A stretch of DNA of 8,823 nt from Bacteroidales bacterium 45-6 (lineage in GTDB: Bacteria; Bacteroidota; Bacteroidia; Bacteroidales; Dysgonomonadaceae), in the NCBI GenBank assembly GCA_001897035.1, contig MKRS01000400.1:1-8823 (forward strand). Reading direction: 5' to 3'. The position numbers and the translations under genes are program-made. This document shows, piece by piece, positions 1 through 7,003 of the stretch (position 1 is the stretch's first letter; each line of letters begins with the position of its first letter). The notes under the pieces were generated by a model that saw nothing but the letters and a program-made list of their open reading frames with translations, was not told where the DNA came from and did no database searches.

Positions 1-3000
1 ATGGAGAGCGATCCGTTTTCCCCGCTGAACGATCCGGCGGGAGACAAGTACCATTTCTACCGGGGTTCGGATTACGACCAGGAACAGCTAAGCATCCTCG
101 ACCGCTACAAATACTACAACGGCACGGAAGGAAACTCGGTGAGCGACGAAGACTCGCCCGAATCGTATTCCACGGCGGCCAAAAGCACGCCAGATGTGGA
201 AGACATCAATAATGACAACACGCTCAATGAAACCGAATCGTACTATCAATACAAAGTGGAGCTGCGACCAAACAAGATGCAAGTCGGCAGCAATTTCATC
301 GCCGATTCACGCACGGTGAGGGTGAATTTGCCGAACGGCAAGCAAGAAGATGTGACTTGGTACCAGTTCAAAATTCCAATTACGGACTATCAAAAACCGG
401 CAGTCGGAAACATCGACGGATTCAACTCGATCCGTTTTATCCGCATGTTTATGACCAACTTCTCCAAAACGACTTTCCTGCGCTTTGCCACCTTGGAACT
501 GGTCAAGAACGAATGGAGGGAATACAAAAACTCGCTGATTTCCTCGGGAGGTGTCACCGGAACCGGAACAATAGACATCAATGCCGTGAACATCGAAGAA
601 AACGGCGACCGGACACCCGTAAACTATGTATTGCCCCCCGGAATCACCCGCTCCACGGATGCCAGCCAGTCGCAAGTGATCGAGCAAAACGAGCAGGCCA
701 TGTCGTTGAAGGTGAATGCCCTTGACCCTAAAGATTCGCGGGCAGCCTACAAAACGGTCAACTACGATTTGCGAAAATACAAACGTCTGCAGATGTATGC
801 TCACGCCGAAGAACTGGTGGACGGACCAACTCTCAGCAAGGGAGATATGTCTGTATTTATCCGCTTTGGGACAGACTACCGCAACAACTATTACGAATAC
901 GAAATTCCATTGACGATAACCCCCGCCGGAAAATACAGCAACAACAATTCTTCGGACAGAAATATCGTGTGGCCACAAGATAACATGTTCGATTTTCCTC
1001 TCGAATTGCTGAAAAACATCAAGCTGAACCGAAACAAGGCGATGAACACTGGCAAGGAAAACATATCCTATTCGAACCTCTACTACGAATATGACCCCGA
1101 CAAGCCCAACAACAAGGTAAGCGTAGTCGGCAATCCGTCATTGGGAGAGATCAAAGTGATGATGATTGGCGTCCGCAACAAATCAACATCGCAACGCTCA
1201 GGGGAAATATGGGTGAACGAATTGCGCCTGGACGATTTCAACGACGACGGAGGCTGGGCGGCCAAAGCCAACCTGAACATCGCCTTGTCCGACCTCGGCA
1301 CTATCAATATTTCGGGACGAAAAGAGACCGACGGGTTTGGAGCGTTGGATCAAGGACTGCAAAGCCGACGGAACGACACCTATGAAAATTTCAACATATC
1401 CACAAACCTCGAATTGGGGCGGTTCCTACCCGAAAAGCTCAAGTTGTCGGCCCCGTTCTATTATAATTATTCGAAAGAAGCGACTACGCCGAAATACAAC
1501 GTCTATGATTCGGACGTCACCCTGAAAGAGGCATTGAGCACGCTATTGGGCAAGCCGCAAAAAGACTCACTGCGCGATATGAATCGCACGCAAACCATCA
1601 CCAAAGGGCTGGCATTCAACAATGTGAAATTCAACATCAAGAGTAAAATGCCGATGCCTTACGACCCGGCCAACTTCTCGTTCAGCTATTCGTCCAACGA
1701 GACGAGGAACATGAACCCCACAACCGCCTACGACTCACGGCAAAACATGAAAATGAGCCTCTCGTATTCTTATTCGCCGATAGCCAAGTCGTGGTCGCCT
1801 TTCAAAAACAACAAAAGCAAATCGTCCTTGGTGAAGTCGATGCAGCAATTCAGCTTCAATTACTTGCCCACAAATATTGCTTTCAATTCCTATTTGCAGA
1901 GAAACTACGAGGAAGTGAAATTGAGGAGCTTAGACGGCTATTCCGGCAGCTCAAATTCCTCCGATCTGTTGTCATGGAGCCAAGATTTCTACTGGAACAG
2001 AGACGCTTATCTCACTTGGGATTTCACCAAGAACCTCAAGTTCGATTTCCAGTCGAGCACCAAAGCCCAAGTGGAAGAACCTTACACACAAGTCAACAAA
2101 AAAGATAACCCCGTGGCTTACCAAGCTTGGAAGGATTCGGTGATTCGCAGCATCCTCCATTTCGGAAAGCCGCTTGCTTATCAACAAAATACAAAATTGA
2201 CTTACAACATTCCATTTTCTTATTTTCCGGCGGTCAACTGGATTACCTCTGCCGCCAGCTATGAGGCCACCTACTCGTGGACAAGGGCGAGCGCGATCCA
2301 AAGCAGCGACGAACAAGATCAATTGGATTTGGGAAACACCATAAGCAACTCAAATTCCTTTTCTATCAATTCCAGATTCAACTTACTGACCCTTTACAAC
2401 AAGTCGGCTTTCCTGAAAAAGGTAAATCAAAAATTCGAAAATACAACGCGCCCTCGCGAGAATCTCCAAAACAATTCAAAACAACGGCGACAGCAAACGG
2501 AAAACCCCATCGATAAAAAGCGGAAGTTCGAGGCCAATATTGTCCTGAAGCGGGATACCACGGTGACTGTGCGCCACAACTTGAACTCGAAAAACCTAAG
2601 AGTCAGCACCCGCAGCCAAGGGAAGGTGTATCCGGTGAAGTTTAAACGGATCGACAACAATTCCTTGCAGATATTGACCAAGGACACTGTACGCTTGCAG
2701 GTTGTCATCGTGAAAGGCCCCGATCCCGAAGAAACCACCTTCTACAAGATCGCCCAATATGCTTCTCGCGGACTGATGTCGGTGAGATCGCTCACAATCA
2801 ATTATTCGTTGCAATCGGGTTCAACGATTGCGGGCTTCAAGCCAAACATCGGCGACTTCACCGGACAAGCCAGGTCGGAATTCGGCTCCGCACCCGGATG
2901 GAAATACGCCTTTGGATTGGAAACCGGCTTAGATTTTGTGGAACGTAGCCGAAGCAACAACTGGCTGGTGAAAGACCAAACCGACATCAATCCGGCGTTG

Positions 3001-4137
3001 CTCACCCGGACAGAAAAAATGGACATACGGGCTCAGTTGGAACCAGTAAAGGGATTAAAAGTAGATCTGGAGGCCCAACGCAGCTTGACACGCAACACGC
3101 AAGTGGAATATATGTATTCAGGAATGCCCAAAACGTATAGCGGAAGCTATTCTATCACCACGATCTCGCTGGCCACCTCGTTGAAGTCGGCTGGTTCTAA
3201 AAATCAATATTATTCGAAAGCCTTCGAAACCTTTCTCAATAACCGTGCTGTGATTGCGGGACGGCTCAATGACGAATATAAACAATTAACCTCCGGCAAC
3301 AACAACGTGGACCAGCTTGGAGATGCCTCCTTGAACTCGTCCGATGTGCTGATCCCCGCATTTTTGGCAGCCTATTCCGGAAAAAGTGCCAAGAAGATGG
3401 CCTTGACCCAATTCCCCTCCCTGTCTTCTCTTTTGCCAAACTGGAAGATGACCTACGACGGGCTGACCGGCCTTCCTTGGATCCGCGATAAATTCAAGTC
3501 TCTCCGTTTGAGCCACGGATACTCGTCCCTCTACCAGGTCGGTGCCTATTCTTCCTATGCGGGATGGACAGAACTTTCCGACGACAGGGGATACATACAA
3601 AGTGTGCTTACAGGAAGTTATCTCCCGTCATCGCCCTACGACATTTCGTCGGTGACCATGACGGAAAAATTCACGCCGCTCATTGGTGTGGACGGCACCT
3701 TGAACAACAACCTCACCTTCTCGATGAAATACAACAATGCCCGGACTGTGACCCTTAGCACATCTTCCTACCAGGTGGTGGAGGCGCTAAGCAACGAGTT
3801 GATTATCGGAATGTCTCACAAAATTCCAGATTTCAACAAGGTTCTCGGCATTCCTACAAAAGCAAAGGGAGTAAACAACGACTTGGACATCAAGGCCGAT
3901 TTTTCGCACAAAACAATCTACGCCTTGCTCCGTAAAATTGAGGATATGTATAGCCAAGCCACCAGCGGCACAACCATCAATAGCCTGAAAGTGTCGGCAG
4001 CCTACACCTTGAGCAAATCGTTGACGTTAGGCGCATACTTGGATCAAATAATGAACAAGCCCTTGGTGTCGGCCTCTTCCTACAAGACTACGACCACCAA
4101 CTTTGGGCTGAGCCTGAAATTCAACCTGACGCAATAA
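1..4137 (+). CDS. sprA: SprA/Sov outer-membrane translocon of the type IX secretion system, C-terminal part (5' end outside window)
   Basis: The frame is open from base 1 to the TAA at 4135-4137 and gives 1378 residues. SprA/Sov proteins are usually about 2,400-2,500 residues, so this is the C-terminal part, and the ATG at base 1 is very probably an internal methionine. Family knowledge: SprA is a giant single-chain beta-barrel in the outer membrane through which type IX substrates pass. Seen here: SprA-type beta-rich repeats over roughly residues 80-400, including RFIRMFMTNFSKTTFLRFA near 145-163; the junction motif GEIWVNELRLDDF at 401-413; then a long series of alternating Ser/Thr/Asn/Tyr-rich segments typical of barrel strands. 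A basic stretch (806-842) and a small beta-rich insert (about 843-915) interrupt the barrel before strands resume at VRSLTINYS (about 928). The protein ends in an amphipathic strand, NFGLSLKFNLTQ, as expected for an outer-membrane barrel. I saw no cysteine in this part. Identification is from recognised motifs, not a search. Confidence 0.9.
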   Translation: MESDPFSPLNDPAGDKYHFYRGSDYDQEQLSILDRYKYYNGTEGNSVSDEDSPESYSTAAKSTPDVEDINNDNTLNETESYYQYKVELRPNKMQVGSNFIADSRTVRVNLPNGKQEDVTWYQFKIPITDYQKPAVGNIDGFNSIRFIRMFMTNFSKTTFLRFATLELVKNEWREYKNSLISSGGVTGTGTIDINAVNIEENGDRTPVNYVLPPGITRSTDASQSQVIEQNEQAMSLKVNALDPKDSRAAYKTVNYDLRKYKRLQMYAHAEELVDGPTLSKGDMSVFIRFGTDYRNNYYEYEIPLTITPAGKYSNNNSSDRNIVWPQDNMFDFPLELLKNIKLNRNKAMNTGKENISYSNLYYEYDPDKPNNKVSVVGNPSLGEIKVMMIGVRNKSTSQRSGEIWVNELRLDDFNDDGGWAAKANLNIALSDLGTINISGRKETDGFGALDQGLQSRRNDTYENFNISTNLELGRFLPEKLKLSAPFYYNYSKEATTPKYNVYDSDVTLKEALSTLLGKPQKDSLRDMNRTQTITKGLAFNNVKFNIKSKMPMPYDPANFSFSYSSNETRNMNPTTAYDSRQNMKMSLSYSYSPIAKSWSPFKNNKSKSSLVKSMQQFSFNYLPTNIAFNSYLQRNYEEVKLRSLDGYSGSSNSSDLLSWSQDFYWNRDAYLTWDFTKNLKFDFQSSTKAQVEEPYTQVNKKDNPVAYQAWKDSVIRSILHFGKPLAYQQNTKLTYNIPFSYFPAVNWITSAASYEATYSWTRASAIQSSDEQDQLDLGNTISNSNSFSINSRFNLLTLYNKSAFLKKVNQKFENTTRPRENLQNNSKQRRQQTENPIDKKRKFEANIVLKRDTTVTVRHNLNSKNLRVSTRSQGKVYPVKFKRIDNNSLQILTKDTVRLQVVIVKGPDPEETTFYKIAQYASRGLMSVRSLTINYSLQSGSTIAGFKPNIGDFTGQARSEFGSAPGWKYAFGLETGLDFVERSRSNNWLVKDQTDINPALLTRTEKMDIRAQLEPVKGLKVDLEAQRSLTRNTQVEYMYSGMPKTYSGSYSITTISLATSLKSAGSKNQYYSKAFETFLNNRAVIAGRLNDEYKQLTSGNNNVDQLGDASLNSSDVLIPAFLAAYSGKSAKKMALTQFPSLSSLLPNWKMTYDGLTGLPWIRDKFKSLRLSHGYSSLYQVGAYSSYAGWTELSDDRGYIQSVLTGSYLPSSPYDISSVTMTEKFTPLIGVDGTLNNNLTFSMKYNNARTVTLSTSSYQVVEALSNELIIGMSHKIPDFNKVLGIPTKAKGVNNDLDIKADFSHKTIYALLRKIEDMYSQATSGTTINSLKVSAAYTLSKSLTLGAYLDQIMNKPLVSASSYKTTTTNFGLSLKFNLTQ

Positions 4138-4155
4138 GGAGTGAAAGTAGATCCT

Positions 4156-4842
4156 TTATTTCACCACCCCAAATCTCACCAACTGCACCAAGCTTTCCTT
4201 CTTCAGGATGGCTATCTCTTTCTTGTCAATGGCAATCCAGCCGTCATGCTGCATGTTGCTCAATTCGCGTTCGAGCGAAGGCCGGGAAACTCCAAAATAT
4301 TCGGCCAGAGAACTTTTCGTGCGTCCAAGCTGCACCGTCGAAGAAGCTTGGTTGCGTGAAAGTTCCAGCAAAAACATACTAATTTTCTGGCGAATGGTCC
4401 GGAAAGACATGAAATAAAGTTTTTGGCTGAGACGGGACGCAAAGTCGGCCGAAATGTCCAAATAATTCTTCAGCAACACTTCGTTCTTGCCCAATATGCC
4501 CAGCACCGATGATTTCGGAATCACCAAGGCTGTAGAATCCTCATCCGCTGTGGCTTGTACTGGAAACCGGCTGTTTGTCCCAAACAAAAACAAGATAGCC
4601 AAAGGGTTCGGTGCCAAAATATCTTCCACCTTCACCACTTTTCCCGAAGGATCGGTCATCTCGGCCCGCACTTTTCCGGAAAGAAGGATAATCAGACGGT
4701 TGCAAGCCTCGTCTTGCTCAGCCAAAACAGCCCCTTTCTTATACATTTTCTCGAAAGAAGGTGCATTCTCAAAAATGTGCTCTATTTCTGCCACAGGAAT
4801 TCCCCGAAAAAGGGGTATTCGGGATAAGAGTGAATAATCCAT
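4156..4842 (-). CDS. Crp/Fnr-family transcriptional regulator, candidate HcpR-like activator of hcp
   Basis: The product is 228 residues from the ATG at 4842. It has an N-terminal cyclic-nucleotide-binding-type beta-roll (about residues 10-115), a long dimerisation helix (about 118-150) and a C-terminal winged helix-turn-helix (about 150-225) with the signature LAEYFGVSRPSLERELSNM at 179-197, the last part being the recognition helix. An in-frame TTG at 4863 would add seven residues, but it lies inside the predicted -7 element of the gene's own promoter, so the ATG is preferred. The only cysteine is C47, so an Fnr-type [4Fe-4S] sensor is excluded; the sensing ligand is unknown. I also do not see the usual cAMP-binding RxS phosphate motif clearly. 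The gene is divergent from hcp, with a dyad between them. Known: in several anaerobes, including Porphyromonas, HcpR proteins of this family activate hcp under nitrite/NO stress. Assigning this protein that role is inference from family and position. Confidence 0.9.
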   Translation of the reverse strand: MDYSLLSRIPLFRGIPVAEIEHIFENAPSFEKMYKKGAVLAEQDEACNRLIILLSGKVRAEMTDPSGKVVKVEDILAPNPLAILFLFGTNSRFPVQATADEDSTALVIPKSSVLGILGKNEVLLKNYLDISADFASRLSQKLYFMSFRTIRQKISMFLLELSRNQASSTVQLGRTKSSLAEYFGVSRPSLERELSNMQHDGWIAIDKKEIAILKKESLVQLVRFGVVK

Positions 4843-4860
4843 CGTCTTATTGATTTGGAG

Positions 4861-4868
4861 CAAATATA
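4861..4868 (-). promoter_or_regulatory. Predicted -7 element of the Crp/Fnr gene promoter
   Basis: Read on the minus strand this is TATATTTG, a perfect match to the Bacteroidota -7 consensus TAnnTTTG. The -33 side is weak: only a TGG at 4888-4890, 19 bases upstream. Transcription would start near 4857, leaving a leader of about 15 bases before the ATG at 4842. The dyad centre at 4928.5 would then lie near -71.5. Confidence 0.5.
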
Positions 4869-4920
4869 CAGGATAATTCTAAATATGCCATTTCCTAAAT
4901 TCGGAATTAATTACCAAAAG

Positions 4921-4936
4921 TGTAACATTTGATACA
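4921..4936. promoter_or_regulatory. Candidate Crp/Fnr-family operator between the regulator and hcp
   Basis: The site TGTAACA-TT-TGATACA is a 7-2-7 inverted repeat with one mismatch between arms (TGTAACA against TGTATCA). Size and two-fold symmetry fit a Crp/Fnr dimer site. It lies in the divergent intergenic region, and its centre (4928.5) is about -41.5 from the hcp start estimated from the downstream -7 element. An overlapping dyad, TACAT-N5-ATGTA, occupies 4933-4947. Binding by the adjacent regulator is inferred. Confidence 0.55.
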
Positions 4937-4966
4937 TTTGCGATGTACCCTCCCACCCTACCTTTG
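4937..4966 (+). promoter_or_regulatory. Predicted hcp promoter (Bacteroidota type)
   Basis: TTTG at 4937-4940 is followed after 18 bases by TACCTTTG at 4959-4966, matching the TTTG / TAnnTTTG promoter of Bacteroidota primary sigma factors. Transcription would start near 4970, giving a leader of about 140 bases before the hcp ATG. A second, overlapping -7-like match, TACATTTG (4933-4940), has no good -33 partner and is less likely. Confidence 0.55.
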
Positions 4967-5069
4967 TCTTATCAATGTGCAAATAAGTCAATGTGCCAAT
5001 GAGAAAATCAATGCTCAGTGATTCAGTGATTCAATTATAAACCAAACACCTTCACCCAGATGCGCAAGC

Positions 5070-5086
5070 CACCCTTTTGGAGGGTG
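5070..5086 (+). promoter_or_regulatory. Small hairpin in the hcp leader
   Basis: CACCCT (5070-5075) and AGGGTG (5081-5086) pair perfectly around the five-base loop TTTGG. The stem ends 24 bases before the hcp ATG, just upstream of the weak purine-rich stretch GAAGAGG that could assist ribosome binding. There is no T-tract after it, so it is not an intrinsic terminator. A role in translation or mRNA stability is possible but unproven. Confidence 0.35.
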
Positions 5087-5110
5087 CGGGAAGAGGTAAA
5101 ATAAACAACA

Positions 5111-6754
5111 ATGACCATGTTTTGCTATCAATGTCAGGAAGCGGCCAAAGGAGAAGGCTGCACAATCAAAGGAGTATGCGGGAAAGAGCCTGTGACGGCC
5201 GCCCTGATGGACTTGCTGATGCACGCCACCCGCGGCGAAGCCATCATCAACCGTTCGCTGCGCACCAAGGGGGAAGCCAGCCTTGTGGCCAGCCGTCAAA
5301 TGGTGGATGCGCTATTTGCCACCATCACCAATGCAAATTTTGACGACGAAGCCATCAAGGGGAAAATCGAAAAAGCGTTTCTGGTGAAAGACGATTTGCT
5401 TAAAACTGCACAAAGCCGGGGAATCGTCTTGCCGGAATTGAGCGAAGTGGCATTCAAGGCCAATTACGAAGATTTTGAAGCGATTGCCCCATCCTTGGGC
5501 ATCCTCACTGAACCAGACGAAGACATCCGCTCGTTGAAACAATTGGCTGTCTATGGTGTGAAAGGAATGGCTGCTTACATCGAACATGCCGCCAACCTCG
5601 GATACGAAGACCAAGAACTGTACCACTTGCTGGAAGACACCTTGGCCGAAGTTTCCCGAACCGACATCACCGTCGGAGAACTTGTATCTCTGGTGCTGAC
5701 AGTGGGCGAAGGCGGCGTGAAAGCGATGGCTTTGCTGGACCAGGCCAACACCACCTCGTTCGGAAACCCCGAAATCACGAAGGTGAACATCGGTGTGGGT
5801 ACACGTCCGGGAATCCTCGTAAGTGGCCACGACCTCAAAGATTTGGAAGAATTGCTCGACCAAACTGAAGGCTCCGGTGTGGATGTATATACGCACAGTG
5901 AAATGCTTCCGGCGCATTATTATCCCAAGTTCAAGAAATACAGCCACTTTGTTGGCAACTACGGCAATGCTTGGTGGCAGCAGAAAGAGGAATTCGAAAG
6001 CTTCAACGGTGTGATCCTGTTCACTACCAACTGCATCGTTCCGCCAGCAAAGAACGCCTCTTATGCCAGCAAGATCTACACGACTGGTTCGTCAGGGCTT
6101 AATGGTGCAAAGCACATTCCGGCACGCAAGGACGGCCAGCCCAAAGATTTCTCGGAACTGATCGAACATGCCAAACGCTGTGCCGCACCCCAAGAGATTG
6201 AAACCGGGGAGATTGTCGGCGGATTCGCTCACAATCAAGTGATCGCCTTGGCCGACAAGGTGATTGAAGCCGTGAAGTCGGGAGCTATCCGCAAGTTTGT
6301 GGTGATGGCGGGTTGCGACGGCAGGATGAAATCCCGGTCTTATTACACCGAATTTGCCACTGCGTTGCCCAAAGACAACGTGATCCTGACCGCTGGATGC
6401 GCAAAATACCGCTACAACAAATTGCCATTGGGAGACATTGGCGGTATTCCCCGTGTACTCGATGCTGGCCAATGCAACGACAGCTTCTCGTTGGTGAAAA
6501 TCGCCTTGGCACTCAAAGATGCTTTCGGACTGGAAAGCGTGAACGACTTGCCGATTGTCTATAACATCGCTTGGTACGAGCAGAAAGCCGTGATTGTGCT
6601 GCTCGCCCTGCTTCACCTCGGTGTGAAAAACATTCACCTCGGTCCCACCCTGCCCGCTTTTCTTTCTCCCAATGTCGTCAACGTGCTGGTGGAGAATTTC
6701 GGAATAGGAGGTATTTCCACCGTGGAAGAAGATATGGAAAATTGGATTAACTGA
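5111..6754 (+). CDS. hcp: Hybrid cluster protein, class I (NO reductase / hydroxylamine reductase type)
   Basis: A complete 547-residue Hcp, close in length to the 553-residue Desulfovibrio vulgaris protein. The N-terminal cluster ligands C5, C8, C17 and C23 form CX2CX8CX5C, the class I pattern that binds a [4Fe-4S] cluster. The hybrid-cluster ligands are all present: H240, E264, C308, C402, C430, C455 and E490, each exactly four below the D. vulgaris residues (H244, E268, C312, C406, C434, C459, E494); K492 is also kept. The enzyme should therefore be active. Known role: cytoplasmic reduction of NO (and hydroxylamine in vitro), protecting anaerobic metabolism from nitrosative stress. No hcr-type reductase gene is visible here. 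Two starts are possible: ATG 5111 and ATG 5117 (M3). M3 aligns with the D. vulgaris start, so 5117 is a real alternative. The gene appears monocistronic, with its own promoter and terminator. Confidence 0.97.
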   Translation: MTMFCYQCQEAAKGEGCTIKGVCGKEPVTAALMDLLMHATRGEAIINRSLRTKGEASLVASRQMVDALFATITNANFDDEAIKGKIEKAFLVKDDLLKTAQSRGIVLPELSEVAFKANYEDFEAIAPSLGILTEPDEDIRSLKQLAVYGVKGMAAYIEHAANLGYEDQELYHLLEDTLAEVSRTDITVGELVSLVLTVGEGGVKAMALLDQANTTSFGNPEITKVNIGVGTRPGILVSGHDLKDLEELLDQTEGSGVDVYTHSEMLPAHYYPKFKKYSHFVGNYGNAWWQQKEEFESFNGVILFTTNCIVPPAKNASYASKIYTTGSSGLNGAKHIPARKDGQPKDFSELIEHAKRCAAPQEIETGEIVGGFAHNQVIALADKVIEAVKSGAIRKFVVMAGCDGRMKSRSYYTEFATALPKDNVILTAGCAKYRYNKLPLGDIGGIPRVLDAGQCNDSFSLVKIALALKDAFGLESVNDLPIVYNIAWYEQKAVIVLLALLHLGVKNIHLGPTLPAFLSPNVVNVLVENFGIGGISTVEEDMENWIN

Positions 6755-6780
6755 TCCGGAGCGGATCAGGACCTTTCTTT
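6751..6780 (+). terminator. Intrinsic terminator of hcp, overlapping its stop codon
   Basis: CTGATCCG (6751-6758) pairs perfectly with CGGATCAG (6762-6769) around a three-base loop, or as seven pairs with a five-base loop. The T-rich tract CCTTTCTTT follows at 6772-6780. The hcp stop codon TGA (6752-6754) lies in the left arm. The U-tract is interrupted by a C, so efficiency is uncertain. Confidence 0.65.
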
Positions 6781-6851
6781 GCCAGGGAGTAAAGAGGCTG
6801 TCCGGAGTTTTTCTCATTTGCTCCGGGCAACTTTATTTACTCCGTGGCTAA
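6778..6851. repeat. Two-tier imperfect inverted repeat (long hairpin)
   Basis: Outer arms 6778-6793 and 6836-6851 pair at 14 of 16 positions (core GCCAGGGAGTAAA / TTTACTCCGTGGC, one mismatch). Inside them, 6799-6807 (TGTCCGGAG) pairs with 6821-6829 (CTCCGGGCA), with one G-U, around a 13-base loop. The two helices are separated by an internal loop of five and six bases. No clean T-tract follows, so it is not an obvious terminator. It could be a structured 3' end of the hcp transcript, a small palindromic repeat element, or a decayed element. Confidence 0.5.
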
Positions 6852-6953
6852 AATATTTTCACGCAGAAGTTTCGGGTAATTAGTTATCACATTTTGACCG
6901 AAAAACACACGCTTTATGCTCGTTTTCTTAACATGGAATAGATTTAAAATGAC

Positions 6954-6961
6954 TATATTTG
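6954..6961 (+). promoter_or_regulatory. Predicted -7 element of the GH43 gene promoter
   Basis: TATATTTG matches the Bacteroidota consensus TAnnTTTG. I see no good TTTG at the -33 position, which suggests dependence on an activator or a weak promoter. Transcription would start near 6965, giving a leader of about 40 bases that ends in the A-rich stretch before the ATG at 7004, with no Shine-Dalgarno site. Confidence 0.5.
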
Positions 6962-7003
6962 GGGTTTGAAAAGCTTATTATCTATTTATCAAAAAGAAAA
7001 TCA

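Noticed and set aside
1..3. ATG at base 1 as the true start of sprA
   Set aside because: The SprA family is about 1,000 residues longer at the N-terminus, and the first residues here resemble mid-protein sequence with no signal peptide. The window edge simply falls on an ATG.
307..978. Antisense open frame of 223 codons within sprA
   Set aside because: It is a shadow of the sprA frame: no recognisable domain or promoter, and the strongly matching SprA sequence is on the other strand. The same applies to the antisense frames in hcp (5312-5947, 6092-6817) and in the GH43 gene (7433-7762, 7660-8019).
4141..4164. Inverted repeat GTGAAA-N12-TTTCAC between the convergent sprA and regulator genes as a bidirectional terminator
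   Set aside because: The stem is only six mostly A-T pairs with a 12-base loop, has no T-tract on either side, and extends into the regulator's last codons. It is too weak to call.
4843..4863. TTG start at 4863 for the Crp/Fnr regulator
   Set aside because: It lies inside the perfect TATATTTG -7 element, so it would be upstream of the predicted transcript start. The ATG at 4842 also fits the normal family N-terminus.
4898..4908. Palindrome AATTC-G-GAATT in the divergent region as a second operator
   Set aside because: Short, A+T-rich and unlike a Crp/Fnr site; such palindromes are expected by chance in this composition.
4972..5031. Leader direct repeats as a CRISPR array
   Set aside because: Units are 8-9 bases, too short and irregular, with no spacers of uniform length and no cas genes.
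6778..6851. Two-tier inverted repeat as the ends of an insertion sequence
   Set aside because: Only about 42 bases lie between the outer arms, there is no transposase, and I see no flanking target-site duplication.
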